Source: Bacteroidales bacterium (lineage in GTDB: Bacteria > Bacteroidota > Bacteroidia > Bacteroidales > UBA7960). From it: a DNA stretch of 6,204 nucleotides. Made by a program: the position numbers and the translations under genes. Every line of letters begins with the position of its first letter. Position 1 is the first letter of the stretch. The notes under the pieces were generated by a model, which was not told the origin of the DNA, did no database searches, and was given only the letters and a program-made list of their open reading frames with translations. The stretch covers positions 1 through 6,204 of the forward strand of contig PWND01000202.1 of the NCBI GenBank assembly GCA_003557965.1, given 5' to 3'. Below are positions 5,965-6,204 of the stretch, in pieces.

Positions 5965-6204
5965 ATGATTGATTTTGAAAATGCATTAGAACTTGTATTA
6001 AAAGATGTTCGGGAAATGGGAACCGAACAGGTAGATCTCAACAACTCCCTGAACAGGGTTTTAGCAGAGGATGTGCATTCCGATATTGACATGCCGCCAT
6101 TTAACAAAGCGGCTGTTGATGGCTATGCCTGCCGCATGGAAGATATTAACAATGAATTGGAGGTGCTGGAGCTGGTAGCAGCAGGCGAGGTGCCGTCAAA
6201 AAAA
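5965..6204 (+). CDS. moeA: Molybdopterin molybdenumtransferase MoeA, N-terminal part, runs off the right edge
   Basis: MoeA inserts molybdenum into adenylated molybdopterin, the last common step of molybdenum cofactor synthesis, in the cytoplasm. The 80 visible codons (of about 400 in the family) start MIDFENALELVLKDV and reach the hallmark DMPPFNKAAVDGYA (42-55), matching the MPPFxxSAxDGYA signature; an alanine stands where the serine is common. Next comes a VAAGEVPSKK segment, where MoeA proteins have the AGxxP stretch that leads towards the MTGAPVP motif outside the window. An AAAAAAGGGA tract 11 bases before the ATG could act as a modest ribosome binding site, the only Shine-Dalgarno-like sequence noted in the window. 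The gene suggests that the organism uses at least one molybdenum or tungsten enzyme. Confidence 0.92.
   Translation, partial: MIDFENALELVLKDVREMGTEQVDLNNSLNRVLAEDVHSDIDMPPFNKAAVDGYACRMEDINNELEVLELVAAGEVPSKK

Overview
This is an AT-rich chromosomal segment, most likely from a Bacteroidota bacterium. Three things support that. Perfect or near-perfect TAnnTTTG -7 elements, the Bacteroidota promoter signature, lie upstream of several genes. Shine-Dalgarno sites are mostly absent. A long type III glutamine synthetase (GlnN) of about 730 residues is present, a form typical of Bacteroides and relatives. The heptose adenylyltransferase gene implies a Gram-negative envelope.

Layout from left to right. 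Positions 1-66 (minus strand) hold the first 22 codons of a transposase-like protein that runs off the window, with a candidate insertion-sequence end near 91-111. Positions 139-269 are a non-coding block of 12 CTTTSAS-type heptamers interrupted twice by the same 20-bp spacer, followed by smaller tandem repeats up to about 330. A -7 promoter element at 351-358 then leads into rfaE2 (454-951), a stand-alone D-glycero-beta-D-manno-heptose 1-phosphate adenylyltransferase. Next comes ctpA (1051-2724), a membrane-anchored S41 carboxy-terminal processing protease with an intact Ser-Lys-Gln active site. An HD-domain hydrolase gene (minus strand, 2725-3282) converges on ctpA so tightly that the two stop codons touch. 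A divergent intergenic region (3283-3483) carries one promoter for the HD gene and one for glnN, plus a twin ACACACCCCC motif upstream of glnN. glnN (3484-5679) is complete. After 285 bp containing another TAnnTTTG element, the first 80 codons of moeA (molybdopterin molybdenumtransferase) run off the right edge.

The genes serve different housekeeping jobs: surface glycan or LPS precursor synthesis, periplasmic proteolysis, ammonia assimilation and molybdenum cofactor synthesis. They do not form one pathway. rfaE2 and ctpA may be co-transcribed; the HD gene, glnN and moeA appear to have their own promoters. I see no convincing new multi-gene system. The most notable non-genic signals are the heptamer array next to the insertion-sequence end and the twin motif upstream of glnN. 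In two genes (the HD gene and glnN) the promoter lies inside the longest open frame, which argues for an internal ATG start.
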